Shown here: in pieces, positions 1 through 6,106 of the stretch
Layout of the letters: every line of letters begins with the position of its first letter
How positions within the stretch are numbered: the stretch's first letter is position 1
Origin: an uncultured Mordavella sp.
GTDB taxonomy: Bacteria; Bacillota; Clostridia; Lachnospirales; Lachnospiraceae
Direction of reading: 5' to 3'
Length of the DNA: 9,233 bases
Assembly: GCA_902406105.1 (NCBI GenBank)
Contig: CABPCP010000090.1
Span: 1-9,233 of the forward strand
Translations under genes and position numbers: made by a program
Notes under the pieces: generated by a model
What the model saw: only the letters and a program-made list of their open reading frames with translations
Told to the model about the DNA's origin: nothing
Database searches by the model: none

Positions 1-28
1 TCACTTTCTTTGTAACTTTCTTTGCCAT
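1..28 (-). CDS. rpsK: 30S ribosomal protein S11, N-terminal codons only (cut by window edge)
   Basis: Only nine codons are inside the window, reading MAKKVTKKV from the ATG at 28-26. S11 is a small-subunit platform protein that binds 16S rRNA near the mRNA exit path with S18 and S7. The lysine-rich start matches S11 of Lachnospiraceae-type Firmicutes, and its place directly after rpsM is the standard alpha-operon order (rpsM-rpsK-rpsD-rpoA-rplQ). The ribosome-binding site is weak: AGGTTAG about nine bases upstream, with a purine-rich AAGGAAAG further up. The call rests on gene order plus the short N-terminus, because most of the protein lies outside. Confidence 0.8.
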
Positions 29-145
29 AATAAAACTAACCTACTCTTTCCTTTTCTTAAATTAAAGTTGTTCCTACTATCAATAAACTACCTATGTCCG
101 CTCAACTAAGCTCACGCCGCATGTTCACTTAGGTTCACGAACAGC
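29..145 (-). other. 117-nt rpsM-rpsK spacer with an imperfect repeat pair
   Basis: This non-coding spacer is long for the cluster. Near its 5' end (minus strand) it holds two related 17-nt units at 123-139 and 100-116, both of the form CGTGArCyTArkTGArC (12 of 17 positions identical). The second unit contains GAGCTTAG, which loosely resembles the GAGCTTAGCGA segment of the repeat family at 6764-6824. The rest is A-rich and leads into the weak ribosome-binding site of rpsK. I see no terminator and no convincing promoter. Confidence 0.45.
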
Positions 146-514
146 TTATTTCTTCTTGTTTGCTACGGTTCTCTTTGGACCTTTTCTGGTTCTCGCGTTG
201 GTCTTTGTCTTCTGACCACGTACCGGAAGTCCTTTTCTGTGACGGATTCCTCTGTAGCAGCCGATTTCCTGAAGTCTCTTGATGTTCAGAGCGATCTCAC
301 GGCGAAGATCTCCTTCTACCATCTGAGTCTCATCGATCACGGTACTGATCTTCTTTACATCCTCATCTGTAAGATCTCTGCAGCGGATATCCGGATCAAC
401 TCCAGCCTCTGCAAGGATACGGTTGGAGCTGGATCTTCCAATCCCGTAAATATAAGTCAGTCCGATTTCTACACGTTTGTCTCTTGGTAAGTCTACACCT
501 GCTATACGAGCCAT
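146..514 (-). CDS. rpsM: 30S ribosomal protein S13
   Basis: S13 sits in the head of the small subunit, contacts 16S rRNA, the large subunit (bridge B1) and the P-site tRNA, and pairs with S19. The 122-residue product begins [19 protein letters not shown], the family signature, and has the YIYGIGR helix-two-turns-helix segment near residue 20-28. It ends in the basic tail with [16 protein letters not shown] and a lysine run that reaches into the tRNA sites. The reading frame is open 24 codons further upstream, but the ATG at 514-512 is the right start: GGAGGG lies eight bases before it (523-528) and the S13 family begins at MAR. It is preceded by a 308-nt structured leader and followed by rpsK. 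Confidence 0.97.
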   Translation of the reverse strand: MARIAGVDLPRDKRVEIGLTYIYGIGRSSSNRILAEAGVDPDIRCRDLTDEDVKKISTVIDETQMVEGDLRREIALNIKRLQEIGCYRGIRHRKGLPVRGQKTKTNARTRKGPKRTVANKKK

Positions 515-822
515 GTAAAATTCCCTCCATTTTTCTTTTTTCTTTTCCGAAGCGTTTTTTCCGGTTTTCATTTCACAGATTCTCAACGCTTCTCATGTCT
601 GTTACATCACTTTAATAGGGACTATTGAAGATAGTCCAGGCGTGTCGGTATTCACGCCCTTTCCGCCCCCTTTGCTTCTGCGTCGGGCCCGGCATTAGAA
701 GCAATATACGAAGGAATCTCACTGGCTAAAAGTGTATCCTTGTATATTTCAAACAGCCTACACGTTTCCTAGTGTGTCTGCTGTCAGCTATCTGGTTCAT
801 CTCAACTTAAAACGACCGGGGA
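515..822 (-). promoter_or_regulatory. 308-nt structured leader between rpmJ and rpsM (five successive hairpins)
   Basis: This is the longest gene-free stretch of the window. On the minus strand it can fold into consecutive stems: 705-746 (TATAC/GTATA plus AAGGA/TCCTT with one bulged base and an inner CACT/AGTG stem); 672-704 (TTGCTTCT/AGAAGCAA, 8 bp, 17-nt loop with GGGCCC); 639-658 (GGCGTG/CACGCC, 6 bp, 8-nt loop); 619-637 (GGACTAT/ATAGTCC, 7 bp, loop CTTCA); and 549-592 (GAAGCGTT/AACGCTTC, 8 bp, 28-nt loop) just before the rpsM Shine-Dalgarno at 523-528. None is followed by a U-tract, so these are not terminators. No long open frame with a ribosome-binding site was found. In E. coli, S4 represses the alpha operon at an RNA structure around the rpsM start. 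A similar control here is inference, and the sequences are not recognisably related. Confidence 0.55.
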
Positions 823-936
823 CTAACCCTGTCTTTGTTTATGCTTCGGATTCTCGCAGATAATACGAATGCTTCCTTTTCTTTTGATCACTTTGCATTT
901 CTCGCAAATTGGTTTTACTGATGACCTAACCTTCAT
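823..936 (-). CDS. rpmJ: 50S ribosomal protein L36 (zinc-ribbon, C+ form)
   Basis: L36 is the smallest large-subunit protein and stabilises 23S rRNA near the L7/L12 stalk base. The 37-residue product begins [20 protein letters not shown] and ends HKQRQG. It has the full zinc set C11, C14, C27 and H32, so this is the zinc-binding form. The start ATG (936-934) has AAGGAGG at 944-950, seven bases upstream. It lies between infA and rpsM as in most Firmicutes. A strong promoter and a folded leader lie directly upstream, and a long structured spacer follows, so L36 is the first gene of an internal transcription unit. Confidence 0.97.
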   Translation of the reverse strand: MKVRSSVKPICEKCKVIKRKGSIRIICENPKHKQRQG

Positions 937-976
937 TGGTGAGCCTCCTTTCATCCATTGCTATGCCTTAGTTCTT

Positions 977-1042
977 CACGCTTTCCGCCTCTTTCTGATC
1001 GCAGCCGCCTGAGGATGGGCATAAAAATACCCGGAAAACGTG
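977..1042 (-). promoter_or_regulatory. 5' leader of rpmJ: predicted three-way-junction RNA
   Basis: RNA from the promoter at 1050-1079 should begin at G1044 or G1043, immediately before this fold. An 11-bp closing stem pairs CACGTTTTCCG (1042-1032) with CGGAAAGCGTG (987-977), with a single G-U pair. Inside, P2 pairs GGTAT with ATGCC (1031-1027 with 1022-1018) around a TTTT loop. P3 pairs CCTC (1014-1011) with GAGG (991-988) and holds a small inner CTG/CAG stem. Almost no unpaired bases lie at the junction. About 40 nt separate it from the rpmJ start. The fold was derived by hand, without energy calculation. Confidence 0.6.
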
Positions 1043-1049
1043 CCTATAT

Positions 1050-1079
1050 ATTATAGCACCTCGTTTTCAGCAAAGTCAA
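1050..1079 (-). promoter_or_regulatory. Sigma-A-type promoter upstream of rpmJ
   Basis: Minus-strand -35 TTGACT (1079-1074) and a perfect -10 TATAAT (1055-1050) are separated by 18 bases, with the extended -10 TGC directly before TATAAT. The predicted start is G1043 or G1044. It lies in the infA-rpmJ gap and would drive rpmJ-rpsM-rpsK and the genes beyond, independently of the upstream spc promoter. This is the only near-consensus promoter I found in the window. Confidence 0.85.
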
Positions 1080-1095
1080 TAGATAATTTTACAAT

Positions 1096-1314
1096 TTACT
1101 TGTCTCTCCAGATAATTCTTCCTTTAGAGAGGTCATATGGAGATAATTCCAATGTTACCTTATCTCCCGGCAGGATTTTGATAAAGTTCATCCTAAGTTT
1201 TCCGCTGATATGCGCAAGTACCTGGTGTCCGTTTTCCAGTTCTACCTGAAACATGGCGTTTGGCAGTTTCTCCACTACGGTTCCTTCAATTTCGATTACG
1301 TCAGCTTTTGACAT
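1096..1314 (-). CDS. infA: Translation initiation factor IF-1
   Basis: IF-1 binds the 30S A-site during initiation and works with IF-2 and IF-3 to select fMet-tRNA at the start codon. The 72-residue product has exactly the usual length and begins [19 protein letters not shown]. It is one S1-type OB fold, with the conserved [11 protein letters not shown] and [19 protein letters not shown] segments around residues 20-50 and the C-terminal [13 protein letters not shown]. The start ATG (1314-1312) has an AGGAGG eight bases upstream (1323-1328). It follows the KOW-domain gene by 32 bases. A promoter for the next genes lies 16 bases after its stop. Confidence 0.98.
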   Translation of the reverse strand: MSKADVIEIEGTVVEKLPNAMFQVELENGHQVLAHISGKLRMNFIKILPGDKVTLELSPYDLSKGRIIWRDK

Positions 1315-1346
1315 GCATCCTTCCTCCTATTGCTGTTGTAATATTG

Positions 1347-1592
1347 TTACATTCTCTGGCCCATGGCCTTGAGTTTCCGTCTGATCGCCCCATCGTCCGC
1401 CCCGTCGGTCTCGACTTTCTCCCGGATGATCTGCACATGCTTTCTTTTCTTTTTCTTTGGCTTATCCAGGGTTCTCAACCGGCCGTCTGCTAAGTATACA
1501 TATGAATCATCTATTTCTATTATCACATAAAGTCTGCCTTTATCGTGTCCCGCTTTCGACACGGCCAGCATACCTTTTTCCATTTCCGGCAT
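1347..1592 (-). CDS. KOW-domain RNA-binding protein (ribosomal L14e/L6e/L27e-like)
   Basis: This 81-residue protein has an N-terminal KOW-type motif (about residues 6-40: GMLAVSKAGHDKGRLYVII) like that of the eukaryotic/archaeal L14e and L27e group. A basic patch PKKKKRKH follows at about 44-51, and then a tail with an acidic stretch (ETDGADDGA). Firmicutes commonly carry a gene of this type between map and infA, usually annotated as KOW domain-containing RNA-binding protein; I know of no firmly established function. The position suggests a role in translation or ribosome assembly. The start ATG (1592-1590) has AAGGAG six bases upstream (1599-1604). Methionines at residues 4 and 8 are possible alternatives. 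The leader overlaps a repeat copy that also ends map. Confidence 0.85.
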   Translation of the reverse strand: MPEMEKGMLAVSKAGHDKGRLYVIIEIDDSYVYLADGRLRTLDKPKKKKRKHVQIIREKVETDGADDGAIRRKLKAMGQRM

Positions 1593-1609
1593 TTTCTTCT
1601 CCTTGTGCT

Positions 1610-1670
1610 GCGATTGAAATTCTTTTCGTCAGGCGCGTACGCTGCCTCGCCAATCTCAAAGAACGGCCTC
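1610..1670 (-). repeat. Diverged copy of the GAGATTAGCGAGG repeat, overlapping the 3' end of map
   Basis: This 61-nt segment aligns without gaps to 6764-6824, with 43 of 61 positions identical by hand count. Both copies share GAGGCCGTTCT, then GAGATT, GCGAGG and CGAA. The copy covers the last four sense codons and stop of map (1670-1656) and most of the spacer before the KOW gene. Stem arms GTTCTTT (1664-1658) and AAAGAAT (1625-1619) pair, matching GTTCTCT/AGAGAAC in the other copy through a compensatory change. Confidence 0.6.
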
Positions 1671-2420
1671 GGTCAGGGTAAGCAGCTTAGGTTCTCCTTT
1701 GGTGATCAGCACCGTATTCTCATAATGGGCGGAAAGGCTGTGATCTCTGGTCACAACTGTCCAGTCATCATCCAGCCAGTCTACTTCCCAGCCGCCTGCG
1801 TTGATCATGGGTTCGATCGCCAGGGTCATTCCCGCTTTGAGCATAACTCCTTTGCGATTCATCTCGTAGTTCGGGATCTCCGGCGCCTCATGGAGCGCAG
1901 TGCCAATCCCGTGGCCGCACAGATCCCTCACCACGCCATACCCTCTCTCCTGCGCGTATCTCCCGATAGCGCCTGAAATATCAAATAGATGATTGCCTTC
2001 TTTCGCGTATTTTATACCTTCAAAAAAACATTCTCTGGTCACCTGGATCAGTTTCTCGGCCTCCTGGCTGATCGTTCCGATCCCATAGGTCCTGGCGGCA
2101 TCAGAGTGGTATCCTTTATAGATCACTCCCGCGTCCAGGCTGACAATGTCTCCATCCCGGAGGAACCTGTGTTCGCTGGGAATTCCATGGACAACCTCAT
2201 CATTGACAGAAACGCAAATAGAAGCCGGATATCCATTATAATCCAAAAATGAAGGGATACAGCCATAGCTTCTGATGATTTCTTCTCCAAGCCGGTCCAC
2301 ATCTTTGGTGGTCATTCCCGCATGAAGTTCTTTGGCCAGTTCATTGTGGACATTTTCCAAGATCTGACCGGCTTGGGTCATTAATTCTATTTCCCTTTCG
2401 GATTTTACAGTGATCGGCAT
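1656..2420 (-). CDS. map: Methionine aminopeptidase, type I
   Basis: This cytosolic metalloenzyme removes the N-terminal methionine of new proteins when the second residue is small. The 254-residue pita-bread fold has all five metal ligands, D96, D107, H170, E203 and E234, plus the substrate-binding histidines H78 and H177. Each is one position below its E. coli counterpart, and there is no N-terminal zinc or SH3 extension. The start ATG (2420-2418) lies five bases after the adk stop, and its GGAGG (2431-2435) sits in the last codons of adk, so the two genes are probably translationally coupled. The C-terminus ends KLLTLTEAVL, a few residues beyond the LTL at which I would expect relatives to stop. 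Those extra codons and the TGA stop lie in a repeat copy. Confidence 0.98.
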   Translation of the reverse strand: MPITVKSEREIELMTQAGQILENVHNELAKELHAGMTTKDVDRLGEEIIRSYGCIPSFLDYNGYPASICVSVNDEVVHGIPSEHRFLRDGDIVSLDAGVIYKGYHSDAARTYGIGTISQEAEKLIQVTRECFFEGIKYAKEGNHLFDISGAIGRYAQERGYGVVRDLCGHGIGTALHEAPEIPNYEMNRKGVMLKAGMTLAIEPMINAGGWEVDWLDDDWTVVTRDHSLSAHYENTVLITKGEPKLLTLTEAVL

Positions 2421-2425
2421 ATTCC

Positions 2426-3070
2426 TTACGCCTCCAGAATCTCTGTGACCGCCTGGAATACCTGATCGATCTCTTTTGTTCCGTCAACTGTTTTCAGAAT
2501 ACCGGCCTTTGTATAGTAATCGATCAGCGGCTGTGTCTGTTCATGATATACATTCAGACGCTTCTGTACGGTTTCCGGCTTATCATCGTCTCTGAGGATC
2601 AATTCTCCTCCGCAGGTATCGCAGACACCCTCCTGCTTGGCGGGCGCGTACTCCAAATGGTATGTAGCCCCACAGCTTACACAGGCTCTGCGTCCTGACA
2701 TCCGGCGTACGATATTTTCATCCGGCACATCCACATTAAGGGCATAGTCCAGTTTCTGTCCCATTGCGGTCAGCGCCCTATCCAGCGCCTCTGCCTGAGG
2801 AATCGTCCGCGGGAATCCGTCCAGGACATAACCATTCTCACAATCTTTCTGATTTACCCGGTCTACTACCAGATCCACCACCAGTTCGTCCGGCACTAAA
2901 AGACCCTGATCCATATAAGTCTTAGCCTTCTTTCCAAGCTCTGTGCCATTCTTGATATTGGCCCGGAAGATATCGCCGGTAGAAATATGGGGAATCTCAT
3001 ATTTCCCCGCGATCTTCTTTGCCTGAGTTCCTTTGCCGGCTCCCGGCGCTCCCAACATAATGATCTTCAT
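2426..3070 (-). CDS. adk: Adenylate kinase with zinc-binding lid
   Basis: It catalyses ATP + AMP to 2 ADP in the cytosol and sets the adenylate energy balance. From the ATG at 3070 the protein has 214 residues: P-loop GAPGAGKGT at 7-15, STGD at 30-33 with R36 for AMP binding, and DGFPRT at 84-89. The lid has four cysteines, C130, C133, C150 and C153, forming a structural zinc site as in Gram-positive enzymes. The frame is open to a TTG two codons upstream. That TTG is only three bases from the AAGGAGG (3080-3086), while the ATG is nine bases away and gives the usual [10 protein letters not shown] start. It sits between secY and map, the usual Firmicutes order, and follows a structured 141-nt gap. 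Confidence 0.98.
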   Translation of the reverse strand: MKIIMLGAPGAGKGTQAKKIAGKYEIPHISTGDIFRANIKNGTELGKKAKTYMDQGLLVPDELVVDLVVDRVNQKDCENGYVLDGFPRTIPQAEALDRALTAMGQKLDYALNVDVPDENIVRRMSGRRACVSCGATYHLEYAPAKQEGVCDTCGGELILRDDDKPETVQKRLNVYHEQTQPLIDYYTKAGILKTVDGTKEIDQVFQAVTEILEA

Positions 3071-3211
3071 ACTCAAGTTCCTCCTTATAGCATTTTAACC
3101 CGCGAAAAAAATCCCGCGAGTCATGAAACCTTGTGTCCGGCATATGTCCGGCAGGATGTCCTCCAAAAAGAACTCTTCCTGCCAGTCCTGCCATCCAGTC
3201 CTTTAAGACTG
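3071..3211 (-). other. 141-nt secY-adk spacer with hairpins and short direct repeats
   Basis: Right after the secY stop, CAGTC/GACTG (3211-3207 with 3200-3196) forms a 5-bp hairpin. Further on, CTGGCAGGA (3185-3177) pairs with TCCTGCCGG (3156-3148), 9 bp with one G-U and a 20-nt loop. Short direct repeats are present: AGGACTGG at 3195-3202 and 3182-3189, and TGCCGGACA twice around 3135-3155. A run of seven T follows later on the minus strand, but no stem precedes it directly, so this is not an intrinsic terminator. I found no clear promoter. Confidence 0.45.
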
Positions 3212-4534
3212 TTACGTATTCAAAAATCCTTTGTAGTTCCGCACAAGCATCTGTGATTCGATCTGTTTCATCGTCTCCAGCACAACACTTACGATGATGA
3301 TCAGAGAAGTTCCGCCAAATGATACCTGCGCGCCCAGCCAGCCGTTGAAGAAAATCGGAACGATCTGTATCAGGATCAGTCCGCACGCTCCGATAAAGAT
3401 CACATAATTCAAGATCTTTGTCATATACTCTACCGTTGGTTTTCCAGGACGGATACCCGGAACAAATCCACCGTTTTTCTTCATATTATTCGCGATCTCC
3501 ATTGGATTAAATGTGATAGATGTATAGAAATACGCGAAAAATACTGTCAGGATGATGTATACCGCCAGCCCCCAGCTATATTGCGGATATTGAGGATTGC
3601 ACCAGTAACTCTGATTCAGGCCTCTTAAGATCTCTGAACCGATTCCTGTTCCCTCGCCTTTCCCCATGAAGGAAGCTATCACGATCGGAAACTGCATCAG
3701 AGAAGACGAAAAGATGATCGGAATTACGCCTGCCGTATTCACTTTCAACGGAATATGGGTAGACTGACCGCCGTAAGTCCTGCGCCCTACTACCTTCTGA
3801 GAATACTGCACCGGAATCTTTCTCTCACCGCCCTGAAGGATCACAACAAAAATTACCAGCGCAACGATGATCGCGAAAATAACAGCCACTGCCAGCGCTC
3901 TGGAGGCCAGGCTCTTTCCTTCCACAAACACAAACTGGTTAAATAGTGATGTCATATCACTTGGTACGCGGGACAGAATATTGATCACCAGTACGATCGA
4001 AATACCATTGCCCACGCCCTTCTCTGTGATCCGTTCGCCGATCCACATCAGGAACGCGCTTCCTGCTGTTAATGTCAGGACAACAATCGCCGCGTTTACA
4101 AAATTAAACTCCACCAAAAGTCCTTGCCTTCCAAATCCGATAGCCATCGCGGCCGACTCTACCAAAGCAAGTCCTACAGTCAGATACCGGGTGATCGCCG
4201 TAATCTTCTTGCGCCCGTCTTCTCCTTCTTTGCGCATTTCTTCCAGTTTGGGAATCGCAATAGTAAGAAGCTGCATGATGATAGAAGATGTAATGTACGG
4301 TGTAATGCTCAGGGCAAACACCGACATGTTTTCAAAGGAACCGCCGGTGAAAGCGTTAAACAAGTTAAACGCCTCACCGGTATTCTCTGCAAAAAAATTC
4401 TGGATATATGTGGGGTCCACCCCTGGCGTTGGCAGTTCTGATCCAAGCCTTATCACGATCAACATTAAAAATGTATATCCCAGTTTCTTTCGGATATCTT
4501 TAATTTGAAATGCTCTCCGAAAAGTCTCTAACAT
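3212..4534 (-). CDS. secY: Preprotein translocase subunit SecY
   Basis: SecY is the channel of the Sec translocon in the cytoplasmic membrane. With SecE, SecG and SecA it exports unfolded proteins, and with the ribosome it inserts membrane proteins. The 440-residue product has ten hydrophobic segments. Family landmarks appear in order: the plug and second helix region with GGSFENMSVFALSITPYI near 64-81, the motif GERITEKGVGNGIS, the cytoplasmic loop QGGERKIPVQYSQ, LKVNTAGVIPIIF, MKKNGGFVPGIRPG, and the C-terminal RNYKGFL. The start ATG (4534-4532) shares its A with the rplO stop (TAATG). Its AGAGGT ribosome-binding site lies in the last codons of rplO, which implies coupling. Its place at the end of the spc ribosomal set is universal among related bacteria. 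Confidence 0.99.
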   Translation of the reverse strand: MLETFRRAFQIKDIRKKLGYTFLMLIVIRLGSELPTPGVDPTYIQNFFAENTGEAFNLFNAFTGGSFENMSVFALSITPYITSSIIMQLLTIAIPKLEEMRKEGEDGRKKITAITRYLTVGLALVESAAMAIGFGRQGLLVEFNFVNAAIVVLTLTAGSAFLMWIGERITEKGVGNGISIVLVINILSRVPSDMTSLFNQFVFVEGKSLASRALAVAVIFAIIVALVIFVVILQGGERKIPVQYSQKVVGRRTYGGQSTHIPLKVNTAGVIPIIFSSSLMQFPIVIASFMGKGEGTGIGSEILRGLNQSYWCNPQYPQYSWGLAVYIILTVFFAYFYTSITFNPMEIANNMKKNGGFVPGIRPGKPTVEYMTKILNYVIFIGACGLILIQIVPIFFNGWLGAQVSFGGTSLIIIVSVVLETMKQIESQMLVRNYKGFLNT

Positions 4535-4974
4535 TAGATCACCTCTGCTTTTCCACCTAACGCCTCAATCTTTGCGACAGCTCCCGCGCTGAACGCGTTT
4601 GCCTGAACGGTGAGTTTCTTGGTCAATTCGCCATTGCCAAGGATCTTCACACCATCTCTCGCATTTTTAATAATACCAGATTCTTTCAAAGTTTCAATAG
4701 AAACTACGGTATCATTGTCAAATACTTCCAGAGCGCTTACATTGATTCCAACGATATCTTTGGAATTGATGCATTTAAAGCCTCTCTTCGGTATTCTTCT
4801 GTATAATGGCATCTGTCCGCCTTCAAAACCTGGTCTTGCTCCGCCGGAACGTGCCTTCTGGCCTTTATGTCCCTTGCCGGCTGTCTTGCCGTTTCCAGAA
4901 CCGTGGCCGCGTCCTCTTCTAAAATTACTGCTCTGTTTCGCTCCGTCAGCAGGTCTTAAATTTGATAAATCCAT
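4534..4974 (-). CDS. rplO: 50S ribosomal protein L15
   Basis: L15 is a late-assembling large-subunit protein whose extended basic N-terminus threads through 23S rRNA. The 146-residue product starts [20 protein letters not shown] and contains the glycine/basic stretch [20 protein letters not shown] (about 19-38) and the [21 protein letters not shown] segment. The globular domain follows from about residue 75. The length is close to the E. coli 144. AAGGAGG (4982-4988) lies seven bases before the ATG. Its stop overlaps the secY start by one base. Confidence 0.98.
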   Translation of the reverse strand: MDLSNLRPADGAKQSSNFRRGRGHGSGNGKTAGKGHKGQKARSGGARPGFEGGQMPLYRRIPKRGFKCINSKDIVGINVSALEVFDNDTVVSIETLKESGIIKNARDGVKILGNGELTKKLTVQANAFSAGAVAKIEALGGKAEVI

Positions 4975-5001
4975 TCTAACACCTCCTTATCTGTTTCTTG
5001 T

Positions 5002-5181
5002 TTACGCTTCTTCCACTTTCACCAGGTGCTGTACCTGTTTGATCATTCCTCTTGTCGCCGCGTTGTCCGGCAGCTCAACCGTCTTGTTGAGTTTTCTAAG
5101 GCCCAGAGCCTCTACCGTCTTCCTATGCTTCGGTACGGCGCCGATCGTAGATTTTACCAATGTAACTTTTAAATTTGCCAT
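5002..5181 (-). CDS. rpmD: 50S ribosomal protein L30
   Basis: L30 is a small large-subunit protein that binds 23S rRNA. It is missing or dispensable in some lineages. The 59-residue product reads [20 protein letters not shown] at the start, followed by [20 protein letters not shown], the typical L30 segment, and ends LVKVEEA. The start ATG (5181-5179) has AAGGAGG at 5192-5198, ten bases upstream. The TAA stop of rpsE is embedded in that Shine-Dalgarno. It lies between rpsE and rplO as expected. Confidence 0.97.
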   Translation of the reverse strand: MANLKVTLVKSTIGAVPKHRKTVEALGLRKLNKTVELPDNAATRGMIKQVQHLVKVEEA

Positions 5182-5196
5182 CCTTGATCAACCTCC

Positions 5197-5706
5197 TTAG
5201 CCTACAATCTCTTCGATAGATTTCCCGCGAAGTCTGGAAACCTCCTCTGGGGTCTTGATCTGACGCAGGCCTTCGATGGTTGCCAGAACTACGTTCTGCT
5301 TATTGTTGGAACCAAGAGATTTCGTACGGATATTCTTGATCCCCGCCATCTCGATCACGGCACGCGCCGGACCGCCGGCGATCACACCAGTACCTTCCGG
5401 AGCAGTTTTCAGCAGTACGGAAGCTCCGCCGAATTTACCGATAAAATCATGTGTAATGCTTTCATTTTCATTTAACGCTACGCTGATCAGATGCTTTGCC
5501 GCATCCTCTTTCCCTTTGCGGATCGCTTCCGGGATTTCTGTAGCCTTTCCTAAACCTGCACCTACGTGGCCATTTCCATCGCCGACAACTACTAAAGCTG
5601 TGAATCTCATATTACGGCCACCCTTAACAACTTTGGTTACACGTTTAATTGATACTACTTTTTCGTTTAATTCTAATGAATTAGCATCAATACGTTCCTG
5701 TCTCAT
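5197..5706 (-). CDS. rpsE: 30S ribosomal protein S5
   Basis: S5 contributes to decoding accuracy and to the mRNA entry tunnel, next to S4. The 169-residue product has the N-terminal double-stranded-RNA-binding-like domain (about 12-75) and the family signature [21 protein letters not shown] (about 29-49), which contains the spectinomycin-loop region [11 protein letters not shown]-terminal domain follows with [19 protein letters not shown] and [11 protein letters not shown]. No loop residue appears missing. AAGGAGG (5714-5720) lies seven bases before the ATG and directly abuts the rplR stop codon. Confidence 0.98.
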   Translation of the reverse strand: MRQERIDANSLELNEKVVSIKRVTKVVKGGRNMRFTALVVVGDGNGHVGAGLGKATEIPEAIRKGKEDAAKHLISVALNENESITHDFIGKFGGASVLLKTAPEGTGVIAGGPARAVIEMAGIKNIRTKSLGSNNKQNVVLATIEGLRQIKTPEEVSRLRGKSIEEIVG

Positions 5707-5720
5707 GTGTGCTCCTCCTT

Positions 5721-6089
5721 CTAGAAATTCAACCCAGCTTCTCTAGCTGCGTCTGCTAATGCCTGAACTTTACCCTGATAGATAAAGCCGCCTCTGTCAA
5801 AGACAACTTCTTTGATCCCTTTTTCGATCGCTCTTTCCGCGATCACTTTGCCCAAGTATGCTGCTGCTTCGACATCATTGGTCTTCTCCAGGTTTGCTTT
5901 CACATCTTTCTGAAGAGTGGAAGCGGAAACCAGAGTATTTCCAACAGTATCGTCAATGATCTGAGCATACATATGGTTATTGCTTCTGAACACAGCCAGA
6001 CGAGGGCACTCAGCTGTACCGCTCAAACGGTTACGTATTTTTCTGTGCTTATTGACACGTACTACACTTCTTGACTTTTTGCTAACCAT
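5721..6089 (-). CDS. rplR: 50S ribosomal protein L18
   Basis: L18 binds 5S rRNA and, with L5, attaches it to the central protuberance. From the ATG at 6089 the product has 122 residues: a basic N-terminal tail ([19 protein letters not shown]), the conserved [20 protein letters not shown] segment near 25-45, and the C-terminal [22 protein letters not shown] ending GLNF. A GTG two codons upstream is in frame, but it is only three bases from the AAGGAG (6099-6104). The ATG is nine bases away and matches the usual start. Confidence 0.97.
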   Translation of the reverse strand: MVSKKSRSVVRVNKHRKIRNRLSGTAECPRLAVFRSNNHMYAQIIDDTVGNTLVSASTLQKDVKANLEKTNDVEAAAYLGKVIAERAIEKGIKEVVFDRGGFIYQGKVQALADAAREAGLNF

Positions 6090-6106
6090 TTTCACACTCT
6101 CCTTAC

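Noticed and set aside
515..586. N-terminal extension of S13 by 24 residues in the open frame upstream
   Set aside because: The GGAGGG ribosome-binding site (523-528) lies inside the extension, eight bases before the ATG at 514, and the S13 family starts at MARIAG.
619..637. Hairpin GGACTAT/ATAGTCC as a terminator after rpmJ
   Set aside because: No U-tract follows on the minus strand (next bases CTATTAAAG), and the downstream genes belong to the same operon.
745..806. Small ORF (24 codons) in the rpmJ-rpsM leader starting MNQIADS
   Set aside because: It has no Shine-Dalgarno upstream, has unconvincing composition, and overlaps the predicted stems.
3071..3076. TTG start for adenylate kinase two codons upstream
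   Set aside because: It is only three bases from the AAGGAGG. The ATG at 3070 has nine-base spacing and the family's MKIIMLG start.
3080..3110. TGCTATAAG before adk as an extended -10 promoter
   Set aside because: There is no -35 match at the right distance, and the transcript would begin at or after the adk ribosome-binding site.
3090..3125. Intrinsic terminator at the T-run between secY and adk
   Set aside because: The seven-T run on the minus strand has no GC-rich stem ending directly before it. The nearby CGCGGG copies are direct, not inverted, repeats.
2997..3386. 129-codon minus-strand frame overlapping the secY end and adk start
   Set aside because: It is an out-of-frame overlap of two well-supported genes, with low-complexity composition and no recognisable domain.
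3867..4508. 213-codon open frame on the plus strand opposite secY
   Set aside because: It is the antisense shadow of secY. It has no family resemblance, and the minus-strand gene is fully conserved. The same applies to all other plus-strand frames in the window.
6090..6095. GTG start for L18 two codons upstream
   Set aside because: Spacing to AAGGAG is three bases. The ATG at 6089 has nine-base spacing and gives the usual N-terminus.
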